Assembly: GCF_021397715.1 (NCBI RefSeq)
Contig: NZ_CP090207.1
Span: forward strand, 3,472,001-3,536,000
Source: Pantoea agglomerans
GTDB lineage: Bacteria; Pseudomonadota; Gammaproteobacteria; Enterobacterales; Enterobacteriaceae
Reading direction: 5' to 3'
Length of the DNA stretch: 64,000 nt
Shown: positions 8,934 through 17,957 of the stretch, in pieces
Position numbering within the stretch: position 1 is the first letter of the stretch
Layout of the letters: every line of letters begins with the position of its first letter
Translations under genes and position numbers: made by a program
Notes under the pieces: model-generated
The model's database searches: none
What the model saw: the letters and a program-made list of their open reading frames with translations, nothing else
Told to the model about the DNA's origin: nothing

Positions 8934-10082
8934 ATGAACATTAACAGCACGGTGATTAGCGGTTATCAGGCGTTAAACGACATGCGCTATCTGCTGAAGG
9001 GGATATCGACAGCAGTCGTGGTCACTGACCGGAACATTGAGGCTATTCCGGCAGTGCAGGCGCTGATGGTTCAACTTCGGGATCAGATTCCGGGTATCAG
9101 CGTGGTCAACAGCGTCCCGCCTGAACCAAGCCAGCATGATGTGGCAGCGATTATCGCGACGCTCTCCCGGCCCCATGTCGATATGGTGATTGGCATCGGC
9201 GGCGGCAGCGTGCTGGATGTGGCGAAGCTGCTCTCAGTACTGTGCATCGACGCCGCGCCTTCGCTGGACGCCCTGCTGGCAGGCGAAAAACCGCAGCGCC
9301 GTACCCGTTCAATACTGATCCCTACCACCGCAGGCACGGGTTCTGAGGCGACGCCCAATGCGATCCTGGCGATCCCGGAGAAAGAGACCAAAGTCGGCAT
9401 TATTTCACCAGTGATGCTGCCCGATGTGGTGGCCCTGGTGCCGGAACTGACCACCAGCATGCCGGCCCACATCGCCTCTTCAACCGGTATTGACGCCCTC
9501 TGCCATCTGATTGAGTGCTTTACCGCCAATGTCGCCAACCCGGTCAGCGACAACTATGCGCTGACTGGGATGAAGAAACTGTTCGCTAATCTCGAAACCA
9601 CCCTGCGCGAGCCAGAAAATTTGCAGGCACGCCTGGAGATGCTCTGGGCCTCTTATTATGGCGGTGCATCGATTGCCCATGCCGGGACACATCTGGTGCA
9701 TGCCCTCTCTTACCCGCTCGGCGGCAGATATCATCTGCCACACGGCGTCGCCAACGCCATCCTGCTGGCTCCCTGCATGCGCTTTGTCCGTCCGGCGGCG
9801 GTGAGCAAATTCGCTCAGGCCTATGATCTGCTGCCCGACGCCGACGTCCGTTTAAGCGATGAAGAGAAATCACACGCGCTGGTCGACTACTTCACCGCGC
9901 TGGTAGCGCGGCTGCAGCTGCCTGCCAGCCTGGAAGCCCTGGGCATCAGCCCGGATCACCTGCCCTGGTTAGTGGAAGCCGCGCTCGACGTCCAGCGTCT
10001 GATGAACAACGTGCCGATGGCGGTCACCGCCGACGATGTGCGCGCCGTCTACCTGACGCTTTTCCCTTCCTGCCAGGCGTAA
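8934..10082 (+). CDS. Iron-containing alcohol dehydrogenase family protein
   Basis: 382 residues of the group III (Fe-type) alcohol dehydrogenase family. The nucleotide motif GGGS is at 89-92, GTGSEAT at 134-140, and the metal ligands Asp187, His191, His256 and His270 are all present, so the enzyme should be active. Typical substrates are small hydroxy-aldehydes, hydroxyacids or diols; which one cannot be told here. AAGGG lies about 7 nt before the ATG. It is the first gene of the plus-strand operon, with the DapA-like gene starting 11 bp after its stop. In context it may oxidise or reduce an aldehyde feeding the four-carbon acid route (inference). Confidence 0.92.
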   Translation: MNINSTVISGYQALNDMRYLLKGISTAVVVTDRNIEAIPAVQALMVQLRDQIPGISVVNSVPPEPSQHDVAAIIATLSRPHVDMVIGIGGGSVLDVAKLLSVLCIDAAPSLDALLAGEKPQRRTRSILIPTTAGTGSEATPNAILAIPEKETKVGIISPVMLPDVVALVPELTTSMPAHIASSTGIDALCHLIECFTANVANPVSDNYALTGMKKLFANLETTLREPENLQARLEMLWASYYGGASIAHAGTHLVHALSYPLGGRYHLPHGVANAILLAPCMRFVRPAAVSKFAQAYDLLPDADVRLSDEEKSHALVDYFTALVARLQLPASLEALGISPDHLPWLVEAALDVQRLMNNVPMAVTADDVRAVYLTLFPSCQA

Positions 10083-10093
10083 TGAGGATTGTC

Positions 10094-10978
10094 ATGAATA
10101 AGAAAATAAACGGCGTACTGACCGCCATCGTCACCACTTTTGACCGGGAAGGTGCCTTTGATCCGGAGAGGCAGCGCGAACAGGTCAGACGCCAGATCAA
10201 CGCCGGTAACGGCATCTTCTGCGGCGGTACCAACGGCGAATTCTTTGTGCTGAACGAGCAGGAGAAGATCGCGGTTACCACCACCTGCGTCGATGAAGTT
10301 AACGGCCGGATGCCGGTGGTGGCGCACATCGGAGAGATTTCGACCCGTGAAACTATCCGGCTAGGCAAACAGATTGCCAATCTTGGCGTAGATGCTGTCT
10401 CCGCGATCACGCCGTGGTTTGTTCCGCTTAAACAGCAGGAGCTGATCGACCACTATCAGCGCGTGGCTGACGCGCTTACGGTGCCGCTGTTCCTCTACAA
10501 CATCCCGGCGCGTACCGGCAATACTTTGCAGCCAGAGACCGTTCATACGCTGGCCGCGCACCCGAACATCATCGGCATTAAAGATTCAGCAGGCAGCTAT
10601 GAAAGTCTGAGCGGCTTTCTGCAGGCTACCGCCGACTGCCAGGACTTTGATGTGCTGAACGGCCCGGATTCGCTGATCCACCAGGGTTTCGTGGATGGCT
10701 GCTCCGCCTCAATTTCCGGGCTGGCAAACGTGGCGCCAGAGGCGATTAACGCCATCTGGGCGCGCTTCCATGCGGGCGATATTGCCGGTTCGCATCAGGC
10801 ACAGGAGAACGTCACCGGCCTGCGCACCGCGCTTTACAGCATCGGTTTCTCACCGGCCGCCGTGAAAAAAGCGGTCAGCCTCCAGGGCTTTGAGGTGGGT
10901 GAAAGCCGCTATGCGGTGCAGTTCAGCGCCGAAGAGCAGCAGCAGATCCGTCAAATCGTGAACCACTACCTGCGATAA
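10094..10978 (+). CDS. DapA/NanA superfamily class I aldolase (dihydrodipicolinate synthase family)
   Basis: 294-residue TIM-barrel lyase. The Schiff-base lysine is Lys163 (GIKDSAG) and the active-site tyrosine Tyr135 (LYNIPARTG). The pyruvate-carboxylate loop reads GGTNGEF at 44-50 rather than the usual GTTGE. The family condenses or cleaves pyruvate with an aldehyde, as in NanA, KDG aldolase and DapA; it is not housekeeping DapA judging by context. Cleavage of a 2-keto-3-deoxy acid to pyruvate plus a short aldose would fit a cluster with a four-carbon aldonate kinase, but this is inference. The ATG at 10094 has GAGG 6 nt upstream and is preferred to the ATG at 10082. Confidence 0.9.
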   Translation: MNKKINGVLTAIVTTFDREGAFDPERQREQVRRQINAGNGIFCGGTNGEFFVLNEQEKIAVTTTCVDEVNGRMPVVAHIGEISTRETIRLGKQIANLGVDAVSAITPWFVPLKQQELIDHYQRVADALTVPLFLYNIPARTGNTLQPETVHTLAAHPNIIGIKDSAGSYESLSGFLQATADCQDFDVLNGPDSLIHQGFVDGCSASISGLANVAPEAINAIWARFHAGDIAGSHQAQENVTGLRTALYSIGFSPAAVKKAVSLQGFEVGESRYAVQFSAEEQQQIRQIVNHYLR

Positions 10979-11057
10979 CGTCCATCACCTTTGCACCCTA
11001 CCGGTCAGATGAGAACGAACCTGATGGTCGCCATCTGCCAGAACAATCGAGGTCATG

Positions 11058-12473
11058 ATGAAAGCATTTTCAACTGAGAGCACCTTACTGATCGTCGGCA
11101 TGGTGGTCGCCTATATCCTGTTCACCACCTGGCTCACCTGGCGGCTGCGCAGTAAAACCAGCGGCGACTTTATGGAAGGCTCGCGCGCCATGCCTGCTTT
11201 TATCGTCGGCATTATGCTGATGTCTGAATATATCGGGGCAAAATCCACCATCGGCACCGCGCAGGCGGCGTTTGAAGATGGCTTCGCCGCCTCATGGTCG
11301 GTGATTGGCGCGGCTATTGGTTTCCCGCTGTTTGGCCTGATTCTGGTTAAGCGCATCTACAACACCGGAAAGATCACTATCTCCGGTGCTATCGCCGAGA
11401 AATATGGCAGTTCGACCAAAAATATTATCTCGCTGATCATGATCTATGCGCTGCTGCTGGTGAACGTCGGCAATTACATCAGCGGCGCGGCGGCAATCTC
11501 CACCGTACTCAAGATCGACCTGACCCAGGCTGCTTTTATCACTGCGGTGGTCAGCACCTTCTACTTTGCGTTTGGCGGCATGAAAGGCGTGGCCTGGGTC
11601 ACGCTGCTGCACAGCGCCATCAAGTATATGGGGATCCTGATTATCCTCTATGTGGCGCTGAAGATGACCGGGGGCGTCGCCCCAATGATGGAGAAAATGC
11701 CGGCGTTCTACTGGACATGGGATGGTCATGTCGGTGCCAGTACGATTGTGGCCTGGCTGATTGGGACCGTGGGTTCGATCTTCTGTACCCAGTTTGTGAT
11801 CCAGGCAATCTCCTCCACCAAAGATGTAAAGTCAGCGAAGCGTGCCACCTGGGTCGCCTTTTTCTTCTGCCTGCCGATCGGTCTGGCGATGGCGCTGATT
11901 GGCGTGGCAGCGAAGTTTGCTCACCCGGATATCAAGAGCCTCTATGCGCTGCCGGTGTTTCTGCAGGATATGTCACCGTGGCTGGCGGGCATTGTCACTA
12001 CCTCGCTGGTAGCCTCGATTTTCGTCAGCGTCGGTACCGTGGCGCTGGCCATCGCTTCGCTGGTGGTGAAAGACTTTTACGTGCCTTATCGTAACCCGAC
12101 CCCAGAACGCGAATTTAAAATGACGCGCTGGATCTCGATTGGCATCGGCTTCTTCCCGCTGCTGTTTGTTCTGTTCTTCCCGGAAGTGCTGAAGCTCTCG
12201 TTCTTTACCCGTGCGATTCGCCTGTCAATTACCGTTGTGGCGATCATGGCCTTCTACCTGCCGTGGTTTAAGAGCACACGCGGCGCCAATGCCGGTCTGA
12301 TTGGCGCCTGCGTTGTCACCTCCGTCTGGTTCCTGATGGGTAACCCGTTTGGTATCGACAATATGTACGTGGCGCTGATCACCCCGGCAATCATTATGGT
12401 GATTGACCGCTGTATCCCGTCACGCCAGTCTCAGCCTCAATCGCAACACAATGCACAAAACAGTGGAGCCTAA
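11058..12473 (+). CDS. Sodium:solute symporter (SSS family)
   Basis: 471-residue integral membrane protein with about 12-13 hydrophobic spans and the SSS-family pattern, including the early segment SEYIGAKSTIGTAQAAFEDG and the long TM4-TM5 segments. Members import sugars, sialic acids, carboxylates or amino acids with sodium. The substrate is presumably the compound degraded by the cluster. Of the two adjacent ATGs the one at 11058 has better spacing from GAGG. It lies 79 bp downstream of the lyase gene and is followed after 1 bp by the BNR-protein gene, so uptake and initial processing genes are tightly coupled. Confidence 0.9.
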   Translation: MKAFSTESTLLIVGMVVAYILFTTWLTWRLRSKTSGDFMEGSRAMPAFIVGIMLMSEYIGAKSTIGTAQAAFEDGFAASWSVIGAAIGFPLFGLILVKRIYNTGKITISGAIAEKYGSSTKNIISLIMIYALLLVNVGNYISGAAAISTVLKIDLTQAAFITAVVSTFYFAFGGMKGVAWVTLLHSAIKYMGILIILYVALKMTGGVAPMMEKMPAFYWTWDGHVGASTIVAWLIGTVGSIFCTQFVIQAISSTKDVKSAKRATWVAFFFCLPIGLAMALIGVAAKFAHPDIKSLYALPVFLQDMSPWLAGIVTTSLVASIFVSVGTVALAIASLVVKDFYVPYRNPTPEREFKMTRWISIGIGFFPLLFVLFFPEVLKLSFFTRAIRLSITVVAIMAFYLPWFKSTRGANAGLIGACVVTSVWFLMGNPFGIDNMYVALITPAIIMVIDRCIPSRQSQPQSQHNAQNSGA

Positions 12474-12474
12474 A

Positions 12475-13668
12475 ATGACTCAGGAAACCGTCACCGTAGA
12501 ACGCACCGGCCTGCTTGCGCCTCACCCGCAGGATAGCGCTCAGCAGATTGCGATGCTGCCCTCCTCCTGCCCGCAAAACCACGCGGCTAACCTGCTGCCA
12601 CTGCCCGATGGCGATCTGCTTTGCGTCTGGTTTGGCGGCACGCAGGAAGGGATCGCCGATATCTCTGTCTGGTGTTCACGACTGCAAAAAGGCAGCGATC
12701 GCTGGAGTGAAGCCCAAAAACTCTCTGACGATCCGGGCCGTTCAGAACAGAATCCGGTGCTGTTTCTCGATCCCGACCAGGTACTGTGGCTGCTGTGGAC
12801 GGCGCAGAAATCGGGCAATCAGGACACCGCGATTGTTCGCTATCGCCAGTCGCACGATCTGGGCCGCAGCTGGGGTGCCATCGGCACACTTTTGGATAAG
12901 CCTGGCACCTTTATTCGCCAGCCGATTGTGGTGCTGCCCAACGGTAACTGGTTGCTGCCGGTGTTTTACTGCCTGACGCAGCCCGGCGAAAAGTGGGTCG
13001 GCAGCTATGACGTGAGCGCGGTAAAAATCTCAGAAGATAAAGGCCAGAGCTGGCGCGACGTCAGCGTGCCTGACAGCACCGGCTGCGTCCACATGAACGT
13101 CACGCTGCTGGATGACGGTACGCTGCTAGCACTCTATCGCAGCCGCTGGGCCGATCATATTTACCAGAGCCGCTCATTTGATCAGGGTGAAAGCTGGAGT
13201 GCCCCACAGCCGTTGTCGCTGCCTAACAATAACTCATCGATTCAGGTCACCACGCTGCGCAATGGTCATCTGGCGCTGGTGTTTAATGCGATGAGCGCGG
13301 AAGGCGCGAGTGAGCGGCGGCTGTCGCTGTATGACGAAATTGAAGATGAGGATGATGATGAGGTAGCTGTCGCCGTGCAGCCAGTGGCACACGGCGCGCG
13401 AACGGCCTTCTGGGGTGCACCGCGCGCGCCTATGACGCTGGCGATTTCACATGACGGCGGCATAAGCTGGCCGCTGCAGCGTAATCTGGATGAAGGCGAT
13501 GGCTACTGCATGACCAACAATTCACAGCAGAAGCTGAACCGTGAATTCTCTTATCCAAGCATCAAACAGGGAGCCGGCGGTGAACTGCATATCGCCTACA
13601 CCTTTTATCGTCAGGCAATCAAGTATGTTCGCGTTGAAGAGTCGTGGGTGGCGGGAGGTCGCGCGTGA
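12475..13668 (+). CDS. BNR/Asp-box beta-propeller protein (sialidase superfamily, not an obvious sialidase)
   Basis: 397 residues with four Asp-boxes of the S-x-D-x-G-x-x-W type at 126-133, 186-193, 234-241 and 325-332, which mark blades of a sialidase-like propeller. The canonical sialidase FRIP motif is not seen; at the equivalent N-terminal position the protein reads NHAANLLPLPDGDLLCVWF. There is no signal peptide, so it should be cytoplasmic. An acidic run (288-297) interrupts the fold before the third-to-fourth blade. The family also includes uronate lyases and other glycan enzymes, so the activity is open. GGAG lies 6 nt before the ATG at 12475; the stop overlaps the SDR start. Confidence 0.82.
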   Translation: MTQETVTVERTGLLAPHPQDSAQQIAMLPSSCPQNHAANLLPLPDGDLLCVWFGGTQEGIADISVWCSRLQKGSDRWSEAQKLSDDPGRSEQNPVLFLDPDQVLWLLWTAQKSGNQDTAIVRYRQSHDLGRSWGAIGTLLDKPGTFIRQPIVVLPNGNWLLPVFYCLTQPGEKWVGSYDVSAVKISEDKGQSWRDVSVPDSTGCVHMNVTLLDDGTLLALYRSRWADHIYQSRSFDQGESWSAPQPLSLPNNNSSIQVTTLRNGHLALVFNAMSAEGASERRLSLYDEIEDEDDDEVAVAVQPVAHGARTAFWGAPRAPMTLAISHDGGISWPLQRNLDEGDGYCMTNNSQQKLNREFSYPSIKQGAGGELHIAYTFYRQAIKYVRVEESWVAGGRA

Positions 13669-14348
13669 TTCACCAAATGGCGCTGGTCACTGGTGCCAGC
13701 TCAGGTATCGGCCAGGCGATTGTTGACCGCTTGCTGGCGGAGGGCTGGCAGGTGATCGGTCTGAGTCGCTCGGCGCTGACGCGGCAACATCCGGCACTGC
13801 AGAGCTATCAGGTGGATATCAGCGATGCCGCCGCCTTACAGAAGGTGTTAGCCCGACTGCCGGTGCCCCAGGCGCTGGTACATGCGGCAGGCATGATGCA
13901 GGCTGCGCCGCTGGGTGAACTCGATCTCAACGCCAGCGCGCGCTTATGGCAGTTGCATGTGGCAGCGGCGGAGCAACTGACTAATCACTGCGCGCCACGG
14001 ATGACCAGTGGCGGCAGGATTGTGCTGCTGGGCAGCCGCACCTCAGGCGGAGCGGCGGGCCGCAGTCAGTATGTGGCGACCAAATCCGCAATGATCGGGA
14101 TGGTGCGCAGCTGGGCTGCAGAACTGGCACCACGCGGCATTACCGCCAATATTGTGGCGCCTGGCGCAACCGACACGCCGATGCTGCAACAGCCGGGTCG
14201 GGCCAGTTCACCACCGAGGCTGCCGCCAATTGGCCGCTTTATTCAACCGGAGGAAGTGGCCGGGCTGGTGCATTTTCTGCTCACGCCGGCTGCGGCGGCG
14301 ATGACCGGACAGCAGCTAGTGCTGTGTGGCGGGGCGTCTCTCAGTTAA
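13665..14348 (+). CDS. Short-chain dehydrogenase/reductase
   Basis: 227-residue classical SDR: cofactor motif TGASSGIG (9-16), catalytic Ser124 (GSRTSGG), and YVATK giving Tyr136 and Lys140. The C-terminal segment NIVAPGATDTPM is typical of the family. The start is the GTG at 13665, 6 nt after GGAGG and overlapping the TGA of the BNR gene by 4 bp, which indicates translational coupling. The substrate is unknown; in a sugar-acid cluster it probably acts on a keto or hydroxy group of an intermediate. It is the last gene of the plus-strand operon and shares a terminator with the convergent yacL. Confidence 0.92.
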   Translation: MIHQMALVTGASSGIGQAIVDRLLAEGWQVIGLSRSALTRQHPALQSYQVDISDAAALQKVLARLPVPQALVHAAGMMQAAPLGELDLNASARLWQLHVAAAEQLTNHCAPRMTSGGRIVLLGSRTSGGAAGRSQYVATKSAMIGMVRSWAAELAPRGITANIVAPGATDTPMLQQPGRASSPPRLPPIGRFIQPEEVAGLVHFLLTPAAAAMTGQQLVLCGGASLS

Positions 14349-14351
14349 CCG

Positions 14352-14383
14352 GCCGGGCGGCTCAGGTCGCCCGGCTTTTATTA
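14352..14383. terminator. Rho-independent terminator between the SDR gene and yacL
   Basis: GCCGGGCG (14352-14359) pairs with CGCCCGGC (14368-14375) and is followed on the plus strand by TTTTATTA. It serves the SDR operon and overlaps the last codons of the convergent yacL gene. Confidence 0.8.
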
Positions 14384-14745
14384 CCATACTGATTGACGAA
14401 CTGGCGATAGGCGGCGATCACCAGCAGGAAATCTTCAATGCCGCAGAACGAGAGGCTCTCTTCGTCGTAGTAGTTCATCCCCTCTTCCATGCCGTCATCT
14501 TCCAGCGCCAGCAGGTTGGCGCGGATCATCACCTCTTCCTCATCCAGCAGGATGGTGTACTCGCTGCCGACGCGCTGCCATTGCCGCACGCTGCCTTTCA
14601 CATCTTCGATTGCGGCTTCGACTTCGTCCAGCAGGCCAGGATCGTCTCTGACCTCTTCATTAAACCAGTGGCCGACCGCTTCGTGATCCATCGACATGCG
14701 CACCTTAATCTGGCCGGTCACATCGCGTAAAAATTCATATTCCAT
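14362..14745 (-). CDS. yacL: UPF0231 family protein YacL
   Basis: 127-residue acidic cytoplasmic protein matching E. coli YacL from the start ([19 protein letters not shown]) through HWFNEEV and [21 protein letters not shown]. No enzymatic motif or membrane segment is visible and the function is not established. GAGG lies 8 nt before the ATG. In E. coli yacL sits between acnB and speD; here it keeps its acnB neighbour, while about 10 kb of catabolic genes separate it from speD. Confidence 0.93.
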   Translation of the reverse strand: MEYEFLRDVTGQIKVRMSMDHEAVGHWFNEEVRDDPGLLDEVEAAIEDVKGSVRQWQRVGSEYTILLDEEEVMIRANLLALEDDGMEEGMNYYDEESLSFCGIEDFLLVIAAYRQFVNQYGNKSRAT

Positions 14746-14885
14746 CGCCCGTTCCTCTCTACATCATCGCGTCACGTTATCAGTGTCAGCGCTGCCTCAA
14801 CGGCAAAGTGTGACAAGTGGCGCATTATTGCAGGCTGTCCGGCGAAATGCAGCTTTTCATCGCGCCGGTTGCCGTCGCACAGACG

Positions 14886-14915
14886 AAAAAAAGGGGCGAA
14901 TCATCGCCCCTTTTT
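14886..14915. terminator. Rho-independent terminator of acnB (bidirectional shape)
   Basis: GGGGCGA (14893-14899) and TCGCCCC (14904-14910) form a tight stem flanked by seven or more A on one side and five T on the other. On the minus strand it follows the acnB stop at 14935 by about 20 nt. Confidence 0.88.
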
Positions 14916-14934
14916 ACGGCTATCGGTCAGTGAA

Positions 14935-17532
14935 TCAGACTGCAGTCTGGAAAATCACGCCGTCAGCTTTGTCGGTGTACTGCGTCAGCTGGTCGAAGTT
15001 GAGATAGCGATAAGTGTCGCTGGCGGTTTTATCCACCTGCGCCATAAATTGCTGATACTCATCCGGCGTTGGCAGACGGCCTAACAGTGAGGCCACTGCC
15101 GCCAGCTCGGCTGATGCCAGATAGACGTTCGCGCCGGTACCCAGACGGTTCGGGAAGTTACGGGTTGAGGTGGAGACCACCGTCGCACCGTCCGCCACGC
15201 GTGCCTGGTTACCCATGCAGAGTGAACAGCCTGGGATCTCGATACGCGCCCCGCTCTTACCGAATACGCTGTAGTAGCCTTCTTCGGTCAGCTGCGCCGC
15301 ATCCATCTTGGTTGGCGGTGCCACCCACAGACGAGTCGGTAACTGCCCTTTATGGCTATCCAGCAGCTTACCGGCTGCACGGAAGTGACCGATGTTGGTC
15401 ATGCACGATCCGATGAAGACTTCATCGATCTTCTCGCCCTGCACATCAGAGAGCAGACGGGCATCATCCGGATCGTTTGGTGCGCAGAGGATCGGCTCTT
15501 TAATATCTGCCAGATCGATCTCAATCACCGCGGCATATTCCGCATCCGCATCCGCTTCCAGCAGCTGTGGATCCGCCAGCCATTTCTCCATCCCTTCAAC
15601 ACGACGCTCCAGCGTACGACGATCGCCATAGCCTTCAGCAATCATCCACTTCAGCAGAACGATGTTGGAGTTCAGGTATTCAATGATCGGGTCTTTATCC
15701 AGCTTGATGGTACAGCCCGCCGCTGAACGTTCCGCTGACGCATCTGACAGCTCAAACGCCTGCTCGACTTTCAGATCCGGCAGACCTTCAATCTCCAGGA
15801 TGCGGCCAGAGAAGATGTTTTTCTTACCTTTCTTCTCAACGGTCAGCAGACCCTGTTTGATGGCATACAGCGGGATGGCGTGAACCAGATCGCGCAGCGT
15901 AATACCTGGCTCCATTTTACCTTTGAAGCGCACCAGCACCGATTCCGGCATGTCGAGCGGCATCACGCCGGTCGCGGCGGCAAACGCCACCAGGCCTGAA
16001 CCCGCCGGGAAAGAGATACCGATCGGGAAACGGGTATGTGAATCACCGCCGGTGCCGACGGTATCCGGCAGCAGCATACGGTTCAGCCAGCTGTGGATGA
16101 TGCCGTCACCCGGACGCAGCGACACACCGCCACGGTTCATGATGAAGTCGGGCAGCGTATGGTGCGTATTCACATCCACTGGCTTAGGATAAGCTGCGGT
16201 GTGACAGAATGATTGCATCACCAGATCGGTTGAGAAACCGAGGCACGCCAGATCTTTCAGCTCATCACGCGTCATCGGACCGGTGGTATCCTGCGATCCT
16301 ACTGAGGTCATTTTCGGTTCGCAATAGGCGCCCGGACGAACACCCTCAACGCCACAGGCGCGGCCGACCATCTTCTGTGCCAGCGAGAAACCGCGGGTGC
16401 TCTCCGCGACATCTTTCGCCTGACGGAATACGGTGCTGTGCGGCAGACCCAGCGACTCACGCGCTTTGGTGGTCAGGCCACGACCGATGATCAGCGGAAT
16501 ACGGCCACCGGCACGCACTTCGTCAATCAGCACTTCAGTTTTCAGTTCGAAGCTGGCCAGCAGTTCGTTGGTCTGATGGTTGCGCACTTCGCCTTTGAAT
16601 GGATAGATGTCGATGACATCGCCCATGTTCAGGTTGTTCACATCCACTTCTATCGGCAGTGCGCCCGCATCTTCCATGGTGTTGAAGAAGATTGGAGCAA
16701 TTTTGCTGCCCAGCACCACGCCGCCGCCTTTTTTGTTCGGCACGTTCGGGATGTCGTCGCCCATAAACCACAGCACCGAGTTGGTGGCGGATTTACGTGA
16801 GGAACCGGTACCGACGACGTCACCGACGTACGCCAGCGGGAAGCCTTTAGCCTGCAGCGCCTGGATCTGTTTGATCGGGCCAACGTTGCCTGGCTCATCC
16901 GGCTCAATGCCTTCACGGGCATTTTTCAGCATCGCTAACGCGTGCAGTGGGATGTCAGGACGTGACCAGGCATCCGGAGCCGGAGAGAGATCATCGGTGT
17001 TGGTTTCGCCGGTGACTTTGAACACCGTAACGGTAATTTTTTCAGCCAGTTCAGGGCGTGACAGATACCATTCCGCATCGGCCCACGATTGCATCACCTG
17101 CTTCGCGTATTCATTGCCCGCTTTCGCTTTCTCTTCCACGTCATAGAAGCTGTCGAACATCAGCAGCGTGTGTGAAAGAGCTTTGGCCGCGATCGGTGCC
17201 AGTTTCTGGTCTTCCAGCGCATCGATCAGCGGATGAATATTATAACCGCCCTGCATGGTGCCGAGCAGTTCAACCGCTTTTTCAGGAGAGATCAGAGGAG
17301 AGGTGGCTTCGCCTTTGGCGACAGCGGCCAGGAAACCCGCTTTAACGTACGCCGCTTCATCGACGCCCGGTGGAACACGGTTGACCAACAGATCGGTCAG
17401 AAATTCTTCTTCACCCGCAGGTGGATTTTTTAGCAGTTCAACCAGCGCGGCCATTTGGGAAGCATCTAAAGGCTTAGGTACGATCCCTTCTGCGGCACGC
17501 TCGGCAACGTGCTTACGGTATTCTTCTAGCAC
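14935..17532 (-). CDS. acnB: Aconitate hydratase B / 2-methylisocitrate dehydratase
   Basis: Main TCA-cycle aconitase interconverting citrate and isocitrate, and able to act in the methylcitrate cycle. 865 residues, identical in length to E. coli AcnB. The [4Fe-4S] ligands are the Cys in [10 protein letters not shown] (about 710) and the two in GCSLCMGNQ (about 769 and 772). The N-terminal HEAT-like domain begins [16 protein letters not shown]. The start is GTG at 17532 with GAGG 8 nt upstream; the reading frame extends 21 codons further to 17595 but without family similarity. The gene has its own promoter at 17643-17671 and a terminator at 14886-14915. Confidence 0.97.
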   Translation of the reverse strand: MLEEYRKHVAERAAEGIVPKPLDASQMAALVELLKNPPAGEEEFLTDLLVNRVPPGVDEAAYVKAGFLAAVAKGEATSPLISPEKAVELLGTMQGGYNIHPLIDALEDQKLAPIAAKALSHTLLMFDSFYDVEEKAKAGNEYAKQVMQSWADAEWYLSRPELAEKITVTVFKVTGETNTDDLSPAPDAWSRPDIPLHALAMLKNAREGIEPDEPGNVGPIKQIQALQAKGFPLAYVGDVVGTGSSRKSATNSVLWFMGDDIPNVPNKKGGGVVLGSKIAPIFFNTMEDAGALPIEVDVNNLNMGDVIDIYPFKGEVRNHQTNELLASFELKTEVLIDEVRAGGRIPLIIGRGLTTKARESLGLPHSTVFRQAKDVAESTRGFSLAQKMVGRACGVEGVRPGAYCEPKMTSVGSQDTTGPMTRDELKDLACLGFSTDLVMQSFCHTAAYPKPVDVNTHHTLPDFIMNRGGVSLRPGDGIIHSWLNRMLLPDTVGTGGDSHTRFPIGISFPAGSGLVAFAAATGVMPLDMPESVLVRFKGKMEPGITLRDLVHAIPLYAIKQGLLTVEKKGKKNIFSGRILEIEGLPDLKVEQAFELSDASAERSAAGCTIKLDKDPIIEYLNSNIVLLKWMIAEGYGDRRTLERRVEGMEKWLADPQLLEADADAEYAAVIEIDLADIKEPILCAPNDPDDARLLSDVQGEKIDEVFIGSCMTNIGHFRAAGKLLDSHKGQLPTRLWVAPPTKMDAAQLTEEGYYSVFGKSGARIEIPGCSLCMGNQARVADGATVVSTSTRNFPNRLGTGANVYLASAELAAVASLLGRLPTPDEYQQFMAQVDKTASDTYRYLNFDQLTQYTDKADGVIFQTAV

Positions 17533-17642
17533 GACGTTATCCTCGCTCTCATTATGTAGGGCTTTCCGACCACCTTGCTCACTTATGGAGAACAACCTTA
17601 CCTTATGATGTCCAGGTTGAGGTGCCCGGTTTCGCGGAGGGC

Positions 17643-17671
17643 AGAATAGCAGGATTTCGGGTGTTTGTTAA
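17643..17671 (-). promoter_or_regulatory. Predicted sigma-70 promoter of acnB
   Basis: On the minus strand TTAACA (17666-17671) and TATTCT (17643-17648) are separated by 17 bp, about 110 nt upstream of the acnB GTG. The AT-rich sequence just upstream (17671-17697) may host activator sites. Assignment rests on consensus match only. Confidence 0.6.
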
Positions 17672-17957
17672 TCTGTTTACAAAAATACAACATTAAATGC
17701 ATAACCGTTTCTGCCGGTTTCCTGCCTGCTGGCAGCGGGCATCTGAACCACAAACAGGCCAGCAAAGCAGGCGATCGCGCGGCAGAAAAGCGTCACGACT
17801 GAATAACGCGCCGGTCAGGGTTAATCAGGCAGTGAATTGTCTGAAATGCATAACGCGCAGGAATAGAAGACGCGGCAGGATTAACGTTTTGGCGGGAATG
17901 GCCCGGATTGGGTCGTGGCCGTTAAGGCCAGCCTGAACCGGCCTGATAGCGTAACGG
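17672..17957. other. Intergenic region between acnB promoter and the MBL-fold gene
   Basis: No convincing gene. Next to the stop of the MBL-fold gene, GCCGTTA (17918-17924) and TAACGGC (17952-17958) form an inverted repeat enclosing a second pair, AGGCC and GGCCT. Together they could fold into a long hairpin in the transcript of the MBL-fold gene, but no T-run follows. E. coli has yacH in the acnB-lpd interval; no trace is seen here. Confidence 0.5.

Noticed and set aside
13324-13380. Acidic codon run (GAT/GAG/GAA) in the BNR gene as a frameshift or repeat expansion
   Set aside because: The reading frame stays open with the propeller sequence resuming in frame after it, so it looks like a surface loop.
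4401-14348. Reading the island as sialic acid catabolism because of the sialidase-like, NanA-like and SSS-transporter genes
   Set aside because: No NanK, NanE, NagA or NagB equivalents, no evident FRIP motif, and the kinase and PdxA2 genes belong to four-carbon acid metabolism.
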